Assembly (NCBI GenBank): GCA_036245805.1
Contig: BTRK01000005.1
Span: 44,689,216-44,753,215 of the forward strand
DNA length: 64,000 nt
Direction: 5' to 3'
Source of the DNA: Pristionchus mayeri
Taxonomy: Eukaryota > Nematoda > Chromadorea > Rhabditida > Neodiplogasteridae
Shown here: piece by piece, positions 47,297 through 60,500 of the stretch
How positions within the stretch are numbered: the stretch's first letter is position 1
Layout: the number at the start of each line of letters is the position of its first letter
The notes under the pieces: generated by a model
What the model saw: only the letters and a program-made list of their open reading frames with translations
Databases searched by the model: none
What the model was told of the DNA's origin: nothing
Program-made: the position numbers and the translations under genes

Positions 47297-49036
47297 ATAT
47301 GATAATTGCGAAACATATAACATATTGCTTTCGATTTACAGGTGTCTGATTCACCATAAGAAGTTAAGAGACATTAACATAATTTCGCACTCTACCTTGT
47401 GAAGTTCCTTATTGGATGTTTTTTCAAGTCGTTAGCTAATCGCACATTTGTAAGTGCTCTAAGAAAATTACGTAAACAATTGTATTTCAGCTATTGGTTG
47501 CTTTCTTAATTGAACATCGCTAAGAATGCAATATATCACCGCCACCTGAATCTTTCCCACCCAAGATACGGTATCACAAGTCTAGGATTTCTCGGAATAT
47601 CGTTTATGAATATTTCATTAGATTTGACGTAAATAAGCATCTGCCTGATATTAACTATCTTGCAGCAAGTCTCTAATATCAACGCGAATTATTTCTACTA
47701 GAGGGGATCATTCACACCTTTATGAATATGTGCATACAATACGATTTCTGAGAAGTTCGACTTATTTCTTCAGCGTCCTGGCAATAGCTAAATGAAATTT
47801 TCCCTTTTCAAATATTGTCAAGAATATTGTGCTTATATCAAACTGTGTAATATAACTGTCTCGCACCTAATTAGTAAATCTACATCATCTAGACTCATCT
47901 AAAGTAGTTTATGATGATGTCGCGCAACTGTGAATACAACTAGTTTATTATGGAGGAAATTCGCATCGAATGAAGGTTAAAATGCTAAGCACATTAAAAT
48001 AAAGATAACACGTACGATTTGACGGCTCTCGAGTAGCAGAGTAGCAATGTCTTCGCATAGAATGACTCACTGCATTATGCACATTTCGCCGTTTAAGTCC
48101 CGCGGGATGTGCTTACTTCCGAATACCTTTCACCCATGACGACATGTATAGGTCACTGAAGTAGCAGTGTCCTCTCGAGAGCAAATATGGCTTCTCTCGA
48201 AATGACTCTCTTCATTATGTACACTCTCTCACAGATCTAACCGGCGAAATGTGCATAATGCAGTGAGTCATTCTATGCGAAGACATTGCTACTCTGCTAC
48301 TCGAGAGCCGTCAAATCGTACGTGTTATCTTTATTTTAATGTGCTTAGCATTTTAACCTTCATTCGATGCGAATTTCCTCCATAATAAACTAGTTGTATT
48401 CACAGTTGCGCGACATCATCATAAACTACTTTAGATGAGTCTAGATGATGTAGATTTACTAATTAGGTGCGAGACAGTTATATTACACAGTTTGATATAA
48501 GCACAATATTCTTGACAATATTTGAAAAGGGAAAATTTCATTTAGCTATTGCCAGGACGCTGAAGAAATAAGTCGAACTTCTCAGAAATCGTATTGTATG
48601 CACATATTCATAAAGGTGTGAATGATCCCCTCTAGTAGAAATAATTCGCGTTGATATTAGAGACTTGCTGCAAGATAGTTAATATCAGGCAGATGCTTAT
48701 TTACGTCAAATCTAATGAAATATTCATAAACGATATTCCGAGAAATCCTAGACTTGTGATACCGTATCTTGGGTGGGAAAGATTCAGGTGGCGGTGATAT
48801 ATTGCATTCTTAGCGATGTTCAATTAAGAAAGCAACCAATAGCTGAAATACAATTGTTTACGTAATTTTCTTAGAGCACTTACAAATGTGCGATTAGCTA
48901 ACGACTTGAAAAAACATCCAATAAGGAACTTCACAAGGTAGAGTGCGAAATTATGTTAATGTCTCTTAACTTCTTATGGTGAATCAGACACCTGTAAATC
49001 GAAAGCAATATGTTATATGTTTCGCAATTATCATAT
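47297..49036. mobile_element. Fold-back element FB-3 at the exact centre of palindrome 2
   Basis: Symmetric about 48166.5, with the AGGATATGATAATT ends facing outward and a core of about 150 bp (48091-48242) that includes GTTTAAGTCCCGCGGG. It sits at the same intron site (ATTATTTATCTG) as the solo arm at 23.3 kb. Confidence 0.82.
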
Positions 49037-49110
49037 CCTACAGATAAATAATACACAAGGTGAAGATGGACGGAGGAAATGATTGCATTTTAAAATAGTA
49101 TAACTCTTAC

Positions 49111-49923
49111 CGATACCAGAATGAGATGGCGATGAGTGTACACGTGTGCACGATAGTGTCGTGAATGGCCTCGAAGAGCCCGGCACAGAACAGATCTCCG
49201 ACTTGTTAGCATGGGCATAATCATAATAACAACAAACATAACATCAATAGTAATAATTATCTAAAAAATATGTATGATAATACGAATACGTTTGTAAACG
49301 AAATAAGAGGCGAGCTCACAAGTCGACACGGCCCGTTCACCATGTGCACTACTGTGGACGCGTTGAGGAACATTCTGCAAAGTAGTGTGTTTAGACGATT
49401 ATCTATTTTTCGAGACAAGATGAAAATTAATTTCGAAAATATGAATTCACCGTGCATTCAGAAGAAAGTGAACGGTCATCTCGAGCAAGTCGTTGACAGC
49501 AGTGTTAAAGATGATGAGGGAGTAGTCCTAGAATGTTTATTGATTAGGGCTTCCTCTTGGGGAATTTTTGAATTATGCTCTGGTTCAAATAATACAATCA
49601 GGTACTAATTATTCGTTGAGCTGATGTGTTTTTATCACAACTGAAACCTAACGAAAATATTGTTTAAATTTTCCCAAAAATGTGAAGTGAAAATACGATT
49701 ACTCAAAACATATTATATCACCAATGTATCCCTTTTTTGAAAAACTGTGTTGCATTATTTTCTTTGGAATCCTTTCCGAAAATATCGCAAAAGTTCCAGA
49801 AAATTAAACCCGAACCTCACCCACCCTCAATGATCTCGGCGTATTCCTAGCAATGGCGAGAAGAACGAGCGTATTGAAGCATATGCCAAGAACCATGAAC
49901 GCGTGATTCAGCTCGTCGAACAT
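49111..49923 (-). pseudogene. Srd 5' fragment, exons 1-3, mirror copy
   Basis: Mirror of 46410-47222 with the same open exons and the same altered acceptor (near 49202). The two fragments point towards each other across the fold-back core. Confidence 0.8.
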
Positions 49924-50536
49924 TTCTGAAATATAAAATTGCAAACTTAATAATTGGTTATTCGGTTGAGGGGCAATGGTTACCAACTGGACGCTCCCAC
50001 TCTAACTGTTGTTAACCAGTTAGAGTGGGCGGAGCTTAAGATAACCAGTTGATAACCAGTGCCCTGACCAGTTGTTGGAGGGTTCCCCAGCAACTGGTTG
50101 GAAGAAACCAGAGGAAAGCGATGAATGATATTGACCAGTAATCATGGCAAATACATTGTGAATAATTTTGCGCGGTTGAGATATTATTGCCTGCGATTTA
50201 TACCTTACTATATGTATGTATTGCAGTATTGAATTCTAGTGTTTTACCTCAATACATTATTGTAGTGTAGTACTTATTGTATGCGTAATTGGACCACGCT
50301 AAATAACTACGTAAAACAATAGGTACAGCTACGCCTGTGTGATCATTGAAAGCAAATTAGTACAGTAACGATGGAGATCTGATGACAAAATACCAAAATG
50401 GAATACCAAATATATAATACAAAATATCCTGGGTTGCGTTATATTATTTTGTTTTAACAAGATAGGGTTTCAGAATATGGATTGTCGGAAAACTACCCGA
50501 ACCAACATTATGACAATATGCAAATCATAAGTTTAA

Positions 50537-51971
50537 GGGTTCCTGGATGCATTTGACCCTCCGTCTGCATTGACAATTGGTCATTTCCTTGTCTTCTCTG
50601 ATATCGCCTACGCTTATATCTTCTGGAAACGACGAATGGTAAGCGAGATCAATGCTCAGATAGTGCTTATTTTGCGCATCTCACAGGCTAAACATTCAGA
50701 AGGCCAAACTTGGTACTATCACTTTTGGACAGTCAAATCGGGCATATTTAAAATGGTCGCCTCTCTCATGATCCTTTTCATACATTAAGATTAGCAAATA
50801 ATTATAAATACCTGGTTAGTAAGGCAACATGTGATTGGTTTCATATAAATTTAATATTTTCTGAGAAAACATATCGCTTCCTGAAAAATATATCATTTTC
50901 TTCCCACATCAGATACGTTCTCAGAAAAGAACGCGATTTCACTCAAATGTTTAATTTTTACCCAGAACATTGTTTATTTTTTACCCAGAACATTTTGATT
51001 GTTTTAAAATGTTTAATTTTTTTTTATATTTTATGGTTGAGGTGTTGAAAACGCTCGCGGCAAACGCCAGCAAGATGAGCTCGAGAACGAGAGAGATGCA
51101 CCAGTCGCTGATCAAGGTAATAGCAAAAAAAACAAAAACAACAGCAACAATGACAACAGTTATAACAACGTCAATAGCAACAACAATAACAATAATACTA
51201 ATACTAATACCCCTTCAGGTGCTCACGATTCACTCGCTCCTACCCTCCTGCGTCCTGCTCGGCTTCACCCTCATGTTCTTCCAGATGGCCGGTTTCTATC
51301 AGTCGGTTGAGGTCGAGAGGATGATCTACACGGTGAGCGCCACTTTTTGTACATGAAATCCACAATTAGTCGTTGCGGCATTCTGTAAGAGTTAGATTCT
51401 GGATACTTCCAACACTCGCCTCCTCCCTAATATATTTCTAAATACTTCACCACAGTCTCGTATTCTATTTTGACTCTCTTGCCTATGTAGATTATGTAAA
51501 ATGGAGGCTGTGACCCTAATCACGAGGTGTTTTTTGAAGAATATTTTCAAGAATGCATTACATTACGGCTTCAATTCAATTGATTTTTGCAGATCGCCGT
51601 TGTGCCAGCAGTAGCAAATCCCGTGCTCACACTGTACCACATCGCTCCCTACCGACGGTTTGCAGAAATATCAAGCTATTTACTTCAACTGTGCAATTTG
51701 CACCGTTATTTATGAGTAGTTGTTTCCGAAAGTAGAGTTCACATCAATGCTAAAACTTGGATTTTGCTCAATTTTGATACAAATAGCACCGCCGAGTAGA
51801 AAAGTAGCAAGAAGCGTCACATATAACACGAAAAAGGACAACAAAAGTTAAAGCAATTCCAATTTCAGATTCATCGCTGGCTGCCTTCCATTCGAGATCC
51901 GTAAGAAGTCCGTGGGAACGACCATCCAAACCCACTCTGTAGTCTCGAACATTTCAACAAACTTCTTGTGA
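50537..51971 (+). pseudogene. Srd 3' fragment, exons 6-10 (Srd-E, copy 3)
   Basis: Mirror of 44362-45796. Exon 6 is 50537-50637, followed by exons with RTREMHQSLIK, TIHSLLPSC, NPVLTLYHIAPYR and FIAGCLPFE, stop TGA at 51969-51971. Reading is open throughout, but exons 1-5 are absent. Confidence 0.8.
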
Positions 51972-53872
51972 TCTGCTTGCATATCTCGGTATTCACACAT
52001 CCGACCACGTCCCGAGTATCAATACTAGGATCGTTCCAGTGGGGGAAATAAATTGTTTCTCGAATTGTGATCATATATGATTAATGTTTACTTACGAAGA
52101 ATCCAGTGTATCATTTGAAAATGTGTATCATCGTATTTTTCACTAGGCTTTTCGACGAATGCGATATGATATGCATACGTAAGTGTATGTTGAAATATTC
52201 GAAAATAATCGGCAAGACATACGTCTAGCGCAAGGAAAGGTTTGATCAACACCAAGTACAAGGAAACAAGGCACATACATTCCCTTGGGACTTGCGCCCA
52301 GCGTCATGAGTTTCGAAATATAAAACTCAAAAAAGGGCAGGTGTGTACGGTCTGTTATATGAACCTACGCAATCACATGCTGTGATCTGAGCGTGGTATA
52401 ACGATTCATGCCTAGCAGCTAGGGATGTCTATACGAAAAACGAAATTCCCCCTCTCTCATTTTTCTCTCTCGAGCATTTCGTAATACGGTTGTCTGGTCT
52501 TATATTGAATTCGAAATGTCAAACCAATACGAAAAGGGTTATCTTATTTGGAAAATGGTGTTCACTTTTCAAATCTGTTTCATTGGCTAGTTGATCAGCG
52601 TTCTTTATTTGCGCACCTGAAACTCACCCGAACATTCAACTAACATCTAGTCCGTCGCCCTTCCTATGTAGTAAGTCACAACAAGTACAGGGAAACAAAG
52701 CACATACATTCCCTCGGGACTTGCGCCCAGCGTCATGAGTGATACGCCGAATTTCGAAATAAAAACTTCAAAAAGGGCTTCACCCACTAGAGTTCCCACT
52801 AGATTCAGCGTACTCTTAGAACGTTCAAAAGTATGATCATGGACGACAAAATTGCTCGAATTTCGCACTTTAGTGCGCCAATTCTTAAGCATTCGTAGGC
52901 TCTCGAGCATTCAGAGCAGCTGCAATATCCTACCGTGCTTTCTTTCATCTGCTCTATATTTCTGGGTGATTAATTCGTACGACTGCGGGCTGCCAGATGT
53001 GCAATATACTGCCTTTTTCCTTTGCGTAATTCCTGCGTCATTCGATATAGTTCGAAATGTGTGTCACAGTCTTCATTGTATACGCATTATCGGTCGTGAT
53101 TAGGGTTTTCTTATTTGGAAAATTTGTTGTTGAATGCTCGAAAGAGATTCCGTTGCACTAGATCAACAACCGCTCATCGACTATATAGGATCCCTGAAAC
53201 ATATCCGAAAATACGGCTAAAATTTTCGAATAAGAGAACCCTAGTCGTGCTGCGAGAAAATTTGGAAAATGCATGAGAAGATGACGCGCATTTCGAATTC
53301 GCCAAGAGCTTGCGAGAGAGTATGCAAATGCGAAAGAGCATTTTTCGCTTTATCTGAACCTGCTCACCTCTCGTCCTATCCATTGAACTCTGAAGACGGT
53401 GAGCGAGACCAGCTGCAAATCTTCGATTTTTTTGGTAACCCAAACTGAATGTTTCAATGTCAGAAGAGCTCGTTGAATTTTTTATAAGGTTTGTTGTCGG
53501 TCGACTATGCAAACTGGAACTATGTCGGATGAGAACTGTTGTGTCGTACTGCCTTCGATATTTCAAAGACGGCATCACAAAATAGTTCTCAACTGATCTA
53601 GCGCCAGCGAAGCTTTGCATAACTAGAATGAACGTTAGTGCCGGTGGTATGTTAGTGCGCGCTGAAGAGATGTTATTAGAATGTGGATAAGTAAAGCTCG
53701 AACTCAGGTTGGAATTAGAGTGTTCTGGCTAAAACATCCATACTATTAATTATTCTCATACTGATCATTGTTATTACTGTAGTCGTATAGCGCAGACAAA
53801 AATCAGCGGTTTTCGTAAGTTTCAGCTTTATCGACAACCTGGTGCGGGGGCGGGAGAGCACGGCTTGTCATC

Positions 53873-53895
53873 AGATCTGATATATTCAAGATACA
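53873..53895 (+). promoter_or_regulatory. AGATCT hexamer and TATA-like sequence before the SSP gene
   Basis: AGATCT at 53873-53878 is followed by GATATATT, 30-50 bases before the ATG. Caenorhabditis MSP promoters are known for an AGATCT hexamer and GATA-type sites, so this is a plausible sperm promoter. It is also the last base pair of palindrome 2. Confidence 0.5.
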
Positions 53896-53924
53896 CACAT
53901 TCGTCTCCTCTCCAGCCGAAAAGT

Positions 53925-54251
53925 ATGCCTCTCGCCGTCGAACCCGCTGCAGCCTCCGTCCCCGCCGCCGGAGGAGTCATCACTCACACCCTGACCAACT
54001 CTGAGGCCGGCAAGGTCGTCTTCAAGGTCAAGTCGTCGAACAACAACGAGTACCGCCTCAAGCCCGTCTTCGGCTTCATCGATGCTGGAGCGACCGCCCA
54101 GGTCGAGATCACCCGTCTGGCTGGACCCCCCAAGGACGACAAGCTCGTCATTCAGTTCGCGCCCGCCCCCGAGGGAGCCGCCGACCCCCAGGAGGCCTTC
54201 AAGGGACTGACCCCCGCCGGTGACGTCACCGTGCCCATCAAGGCAGAGTAG
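53925..54251 (+). CDS. MSP-domain sperm-specific protein, SSP class
   Basis: A 108-residue single-exon protein made of one MSP domain. The N-terminal part has PAAGGVITHTLTN, the core has FKVKSSNNNEYRLKPVFGF, and the end has DKLVIQF and TPAGDVTVPIKAE. This matches the small sperm-specific class P proteins of nematodes (about 107-109 residues), which are cytosolic sperm proteins with an immunoglobulin-like fold related to major sperm protein. I chose the ATG at 53925 because the family starts there; the longer frame from 53865 would begin inside palindrome 2. Third codon positions are almost all C or G, unlike the receptors, as expected for a highly expressed gene. It is transcribed towards the end of Srd-F. 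Confidence 0.9.
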   Translation: MPLAVEPAAASVPAAGGVITHTLTNSEAGKVVFKVKSSNNNEYRLKPVFGFIDAGATAQVEITRLAGPPKDDKLVIQFAPAPEGAADPQEAFKGLTPAGDVTVPIKAE

Positions 54252-54585
54252 AAGCTGCTCGTCGCGTCGCCCCGCCTCCTCGACCCACCCCCGTCCGATA
54301 AAGGAACCCCCTAAGAATATAGTTGGAATATTTCTAAAAAAAGTATGGACTATTTAGCCAAATATCTGAGGAACATAGTGCTAAAAATTGGGGGAAATTG
54401 AAAGACTGTGGGCCATGTTAATATTATTCAAAGTTGTCCCGATACTTTTTCAGCACCCTGTAGATATCAAATGCTATTTCTAGCCGGAATTTTCTCTAAA
54501 TCTGTTTTAGGATTGCTGATTGTAATTTATATTTGCATACTTTATTGTTTACACGTTCAATGGGCAACGCACATACAGTATGCCA

Positions 54586-57500
54586 CTAGTAGTTCGCGGA
54601 GTTCGACTGGCCGGAATGCGAATTGATGACGGCTACTGAGCTCTTCTTTCTCTTCATGAATTGAATTTCGAAAGGAACCGCGTTTGTGATGAATCTTAAA
54701 TATTCTCATTGACTTGATTATTCAGATATTTGAATTCGATAGTGGCCTAACATACAATTTGCAAACTATCGCCATAATTGTGGCATATTTTTAATAATGT
54801 GGTGTTAATTCTCAGGAAATGGAAATGGAAATGACTTCAGATTTGAATTCCCGCAAATTCATATCTCCTTTCTCCGTGGAGCTAAAGACAAATTGGAATA
54901 TAAGATGTACGCGCGGCCACGAGACGAAATACGAAATTCCAGTCCCGAACCGTGTTACAATCGGTTTCCCGATTGAGTGCGATAAATCCCGGTCGTCCCT
55001 TGTTACAAACTACGGCGAGTTTATAGGATGAACCGTTGTTTATTGCGTGCTGAACGAGGTAAATTGGACAAAGATAAGCGGACTAATTAACTAGCACGGA
55101 AACAACCATAAATACGACAAGCAACTAGGAGAAAATAGGGGAAAATAGGAAGAAACTAGAATTTAAGCATGGCTGCTAATTTACAGCATTTGGCGATAAA
55201 TATAGGAAAAATTCAAATACCTGATTTACGGATAACGGTTACAAATCACGAACTATATTTAAATTACGATAATTTTACAGATGAATTATGATAATAATTA
55301 TTATTTCTTCCTTTCATATCTTCCTTCTCTCGTTCGTGGTCTGATCCTCTTACAGAGAGACATCACGAGAGAATCACCTTCTCTGCGGCAGTAAACACAA
55401 ACTCATCCAATCCAGATATAAACATGGTGTAAGGTATTTAAAATGATGCTCTATCAAACTGCGTCGTCCGAATTTTGATAGTTGTCGTTATCTTCGGGAT
55501 TCAGAAGGCCAAACTTGGGACACTCACTTTTTAAGGTCAAATCGAACACACTTAAACGACCATAAGTTCGTTTAAAATGAAGATGGAAAGTCGTTCTTTT
55601 TTTAGAAAGAAAGCTAAGAAAATTCTCTACAACATTTCAGTTGAACATGCCATTCCCTGTGTACGTTCCAGTGCGGGGTGGTCGGGTCGACCAAAAATGA
55701 CCTAACTCTGAAAATCGGGAAAACTTTCTGAGATTTTGTGCTCAATTGATAGAGCCTATGTATGACTAACTTGACGCCAAATATTAGCCAAATTGAAATA
55801 TGTATAAAAAAGGGCGTGACTTTTCGTCCAGCGACGTCGGAATGGGTACCATACAAAAATACCTTCTTAGCTCCATATGATGGCTAATAGACTCAACTCT
55901 GTCTAAAATCATCCAAAATAACATTTAGAATTATTTCAGACCCCACTACAGTACTGCCATTGGGCCAAAATTAGGACTGGACCCGAACATTGAAAATCGA
56001 TTTTCAGGCCCTTCTCAACTTATGAGCTGGGCCCAAATGTACTAACTCACTTTCAAATAACGTAAACATGTCCCTCTACGCTATTCAAACAAAGGGCGCT
56101 CCTATACATGCGAAATATCGTCAGAGGTATCCAAGAAAACGCGCAAAACTGAAGTTCAAGTAAAAATGGTAAAAGGGACCCGCTTGTTAGCTAGAAATGT
56201 AGAGCATCACGAGCTAAACATTTCATATGTTGAAAGTGAGTCTCTATCTTTTCGTTGAAGCGCGCTGCAGAGCCCAGAAGTTCACTAGAAACGGTCTAGA
56301 ATTCCCCCAGAGCGCGCGCTCTAACCGTCTTCCGCTCTCGCCCTCTGACCTCTCTTTCCCTCCCATCGCTTTAGCGCTCTCCCGCGCGACTCTTCCGTCG
56401 TTTTTCGCCTAATTCTAGGCTCTGTAGCGCGCTTCAACGAAAATATAGAGACTCACTTTCAACATATGAAATGTTTAGTTCATCGTGCTCTACATTTCTA
56501 GCTAAGTATCGGGTCAATTTGACCATTTTGACCTGAACTTCAGTTTTGCGCGTTTTCTGGGATACCTCTGATGAAATTTCGCATGTATAGGTGCACCCTG
56601 TGTTTGAATAGTGTAGAGGGGCATGTTTACGTTATTTGAAAGAGATTTAGTACATTTGGGCCGAGCTCACAAGTTGAGAAGGGCCTGAAAATCGATTTTC
56701 AAGTTTCGGGTCCGGTCGTATTTTTGGCACAATGGGAGTACTGTATTGGGGTCTGAAATAATTCTAAATGTTATTTTGGATGATTTTAGACAGATTTGAG
56801 TCTAGTAGCCATCAATTGGAGCTGAGAAGGTATTTTTGTATGGTACCCATTCCGACGTCGCTAGACGAAAAGTCACGCCCTTTTTTTATACATATTTAAA
56901 TTTGGCTAATATTTGGCGTCAAGTTAGTCATACATAGTCTCTATCAATTACGCACAAAATCTCAGAAGGTTTTTCCGATTTTCAGAGTTAGGTCATTTTT
57001 GGTCGACCCGACCACCCCGCACTGGGACGTACACAGGGAATGACATGTTCAACATAAAAGTTGTAGAGAATGTTATTTGCTTTCTTTCCAAAAAAATAAC
57101 AACTTTCTATATTCATTTTAAACGAACTTATGGTCGTTTAAGTGTGCTCGATTTGACCCTTAAAAAGTGGGTGTCCCAAGTTTGGCCTTCTGAATCTCGA
57201 AGATGACGAAATTCAGTTATCAAAATTCGGACGACGCAGTTTGATAGAGCATCATTTGAAATACCTTACACCATGTCTATATCTGGATTGCATGAGTTTG
57301 TGTTTTACCGCCGCAGACCCCCCAAATGGGTGATTTTCTCGTGATTCCTCTCATATAAGGTTTTTTGACCCTCAGAATCTTATTTTCCAATTTTCAAGTT
57401 TCTAGCTCATCCGAGAACGGAGATATGAAATTACGGGAATGCAAATATGAAGTCATTTCCATTCCCTTTTTTGAGAACTAACAGGGCATTAATTTTCATA

Positions 57501-60500
57501 AAGTATTAGAAAAACATGCTTCGCCGCTTCGCCCATTCGCAATCGAACGGCGACGAGTTGCGTTTTTGTCGTTTTTGATTTTGCCACCCCCCCCCCCGAT
57601 TATTCAGATATTTGAAATTGATATTGACGTTTCATAACATTTGCAATGTATAGCCATAGTTATGGCATATTCTAAATAAATTTTCATAAATTATGAGAAA
57701 AGAGACGAGAAAATACCGTCGATATGGTTTGATGTTGTAGAGTGTGAGCACCGGGTTGACGACTGCAGGAAAGACTGCGATCTGAATTCTTTGATAGTCG
57801 GAAATATCAGTCTGTCCATCCCCAACTTCTAGAACAAATCTCAATGTGTATCTACTTGGTTATTCAAAAACCTTTCCGCAATTATGTTACGTGTACCGTA
57901 TACTCCAGCTTCTCGACCTCCACAGAGTGATAGTAATTGGTCATCTGGGCGAACATTAGGAAGAAGCCGAATATGACGCACGTTGGGAGAACGGAGTGAA
58001 TTGAGAGCACCTGGGAACTACAATTTACTATTACCCATTGAATCAGCTACTAAGCGCTCAAAATGCGTACGAATTTCGTGCATATAATAACACAATGTTT
58101 TTAAAAAATCGCACCTTGATCAATGAAAGGTGCATTCGTCGTGTATTGGTGCTCATCAGGCTCGCACAGATCTTAAGCGCGCCAAGTACCTGAAAATATT
58201 AATAGATTTTATCAGTTATGTTTAGTATTCTATAATCCTGATTTTTTTTGTATTGTACTCATGTAGTTGTGTTCCCTTAGGATGTAGTAAATATTCCGAG
58301 AAAAGGTAACTTTACCAGAAATGTATTTGGTACGTTAATATTCTACATATCTCGATTTCTCAATATCGACTCATTTTTATGGGTAATTTTCATATTTTTA
58401 TGACTATGCAAGATTCATGCGGAATCGGGGTAGTACAAAATGTATCTGAACGTTAATCGTTAATAATCTTTGACGATATCGGGCATATGATATCTATTAA
58501 TAGCCTTCTTTGTAGTAGAAATTCGATAATACTCAGCAAATAATGACTATTGTTGTCACCTACGAGAGTCACTTATAAAGCTACGACGTATTTATATCTT
58601 TCTCAGAGATCAATCAGAAGCAAGGATTGTCCAAAACCAAAATTGGTGAAATCACGCATATATTTACTTTCCATCTCACCGATTACGAAGTGTTTATTAG
58701 TATGCTACAGATAGTAAAATGAGGACATTTCTGGTATAATTAGCCCACTCCTACCGTTACCCTCTGCCAAATTCATTTTTTAGGAATCTATCATTAATTA
58801 TCTTCCCTTACAACTTTTCGATGGGAAGGGGATGACAATTGATGCACGAAAAGATCGTGTATAACTCTTGCAGAGCGCCGCAACGACTAATTGCAAATTT
58901 TCCACATGAAATAATGGGCTTACCGCTCGTCGCTTGAAGAAGATGTACGTGTACAGTATGCTGGGGAAGACGAGGAAGTGACCGATAGTGAAGACGGAAG
59001 GCCACTCTCTCGCGTCGGTGAAGCCTGAAATGATCGAAATTCAGTCCACCTTCTATGTTTGTACGGGAATTTCACGGATAGTCATTTGCGGCGCACTGTA
59101 TATGACGGCGGTCGCGTACGAATCGAGCAATGTCTGGCATATTGATTTTTCGAAAATTTGTGAAAAGGGGTTCTCGAGGGTGCTGATCATCGTGGTCAAC
59201 TTCATTTTTCTCCAACTCGATCGGTAGAGCCAGGCTGCACGTAGGCTGCATCTACCTTTCCCTACATAACTCAACAACCGATTGAGGAATCAAGCTGAAA
59301 TGTTCACATTAGTAAAGTAAGATACCTACGACTCTGTTGACACTAAATTACCATATGCTGTCTTATGGTAACATTTGGAAAAAGCGGTTCTCGAATATAA
59401 GTCAGAAACCAAAAACGTGAACTATACAGTGAGATGCGCCTTGTGCCGAGGATAATTTTTCGTATACAGGGTAAGATGTTTGAGTTCCGCGTTTTTATGT
59501 TACATGTCTTTTTCTACGTCATTTATGGACATCTCACCGCGTTCTCTGCACAAATAGTTACGAATGAGGATATGTTTCACTCTACTCTCCATGTCCCTCG
59601 CCTGGTAATAATTGGATCTGAGACATATATCAGAGTGAAACATATCCTCATTCGTAACTCTTTGTGCAGAGAACGCTGTGAGATGTCCATACACGACGTA
59701 GAAAAGACATGTAACATAAAAACGCGGAACTCGAACCTCTTACCCTGTATACGAAAAATGATCCTCGACACAAGGCGCATCTCCCTATATATTAGGTTGG
59801 TCGATAATGAATACAAGATTTTTTAAAAAATTTAATTTTCCCGCTTTTTTGCAGGTTGGCAATTTCCCAACTCTAGAATGTTCTAGAGTGTTCTCGGAGG
59901 TACTCCCCTAAAGATATATAAAAGCGGCCGCTTCAAGGTAGAATAAACTATGACCGACATTACCGAAGACCAACTTCACGTCTTGTACTATTAGGAATTG
60001 CTGCGCGGAGCCAACGCGAGCAAGACCACTGCTAACATCAACGGAGCATTCAAGAAGGATGTGACTACCTACAGCACAGTACACCGATGGTTCAATCGCT
60101 TTGAGGAAGGAGAGACGAATCTCGAAAGCGGACACTCCACTGGTCCCCCAATCACCACCGATGATTCTGAATTACTCCGTGCCATAAGGGAGAAGCCGGA
60201 ATCAAGCACCCGTGAACTGGCGACCACACTTGGGTGCGTCCATAGTACTGTTGTCAACCACCTCAAAACGCTTGGCTACCACAAAGTTCTATCCAGATGG
60301 GTGCCCCACCAACTCACCGATGGCCAGAGGATGACCCGTACAAGCATCTGCCAATCTCTCCTCCTTCGCCCCCCACAGGAAGGAGCTTCTAGAAGACCTC
60401 GTGACTGGAGATGAAAGTTGGATCCTCTACGATAACAGTACCCGTCACGCTGTCTGGATCCCCCGAGGAGAAGAGCCGCCAACGCAACCCAAAGCCGACC

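Larger units (their letters stand above)
42455..48166. repeat. Palindrome 2, left arm (about 5.7 kb)
   Basis: Mirror positions sum to 96333 throughout. The only differences I noticed across about 5.7 kb are a one-base indel (near 42.64 / 53.69 kb) and the unmatched central spacer. The arms are therefore closer to each other than the arms of palindrome 1. Confidence 0.93.
32782..49036. repeat. Palindrome 1, right arm (about 16.3 kb)
   Basis: Reverse complement of 14332-32247 apart from the indels noted for the left arm. It lacks the 796-bp transposon, the 987-bp segment and the solo fold-back arm. It keeps a 158-bp stretch (about 34290-34450) and roughly 500 bp with Srd exons 1-2 that the left arm lacks. 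Confidence 0.95.
48167..53878. repeat. Palindrome 2, right arm
   Basis: Reverse complement of about 42455-48166. Identity ends at AGATCT (53873-53878), immediately upstream of the SSP gene. Confidence 0.93.

Noticed and set aside
55614..57180. ORFs within the 54.8-57.5 kb region
   Set aside because: The arms of the fold-back element generate mirrored frames; none resembles a transposase.
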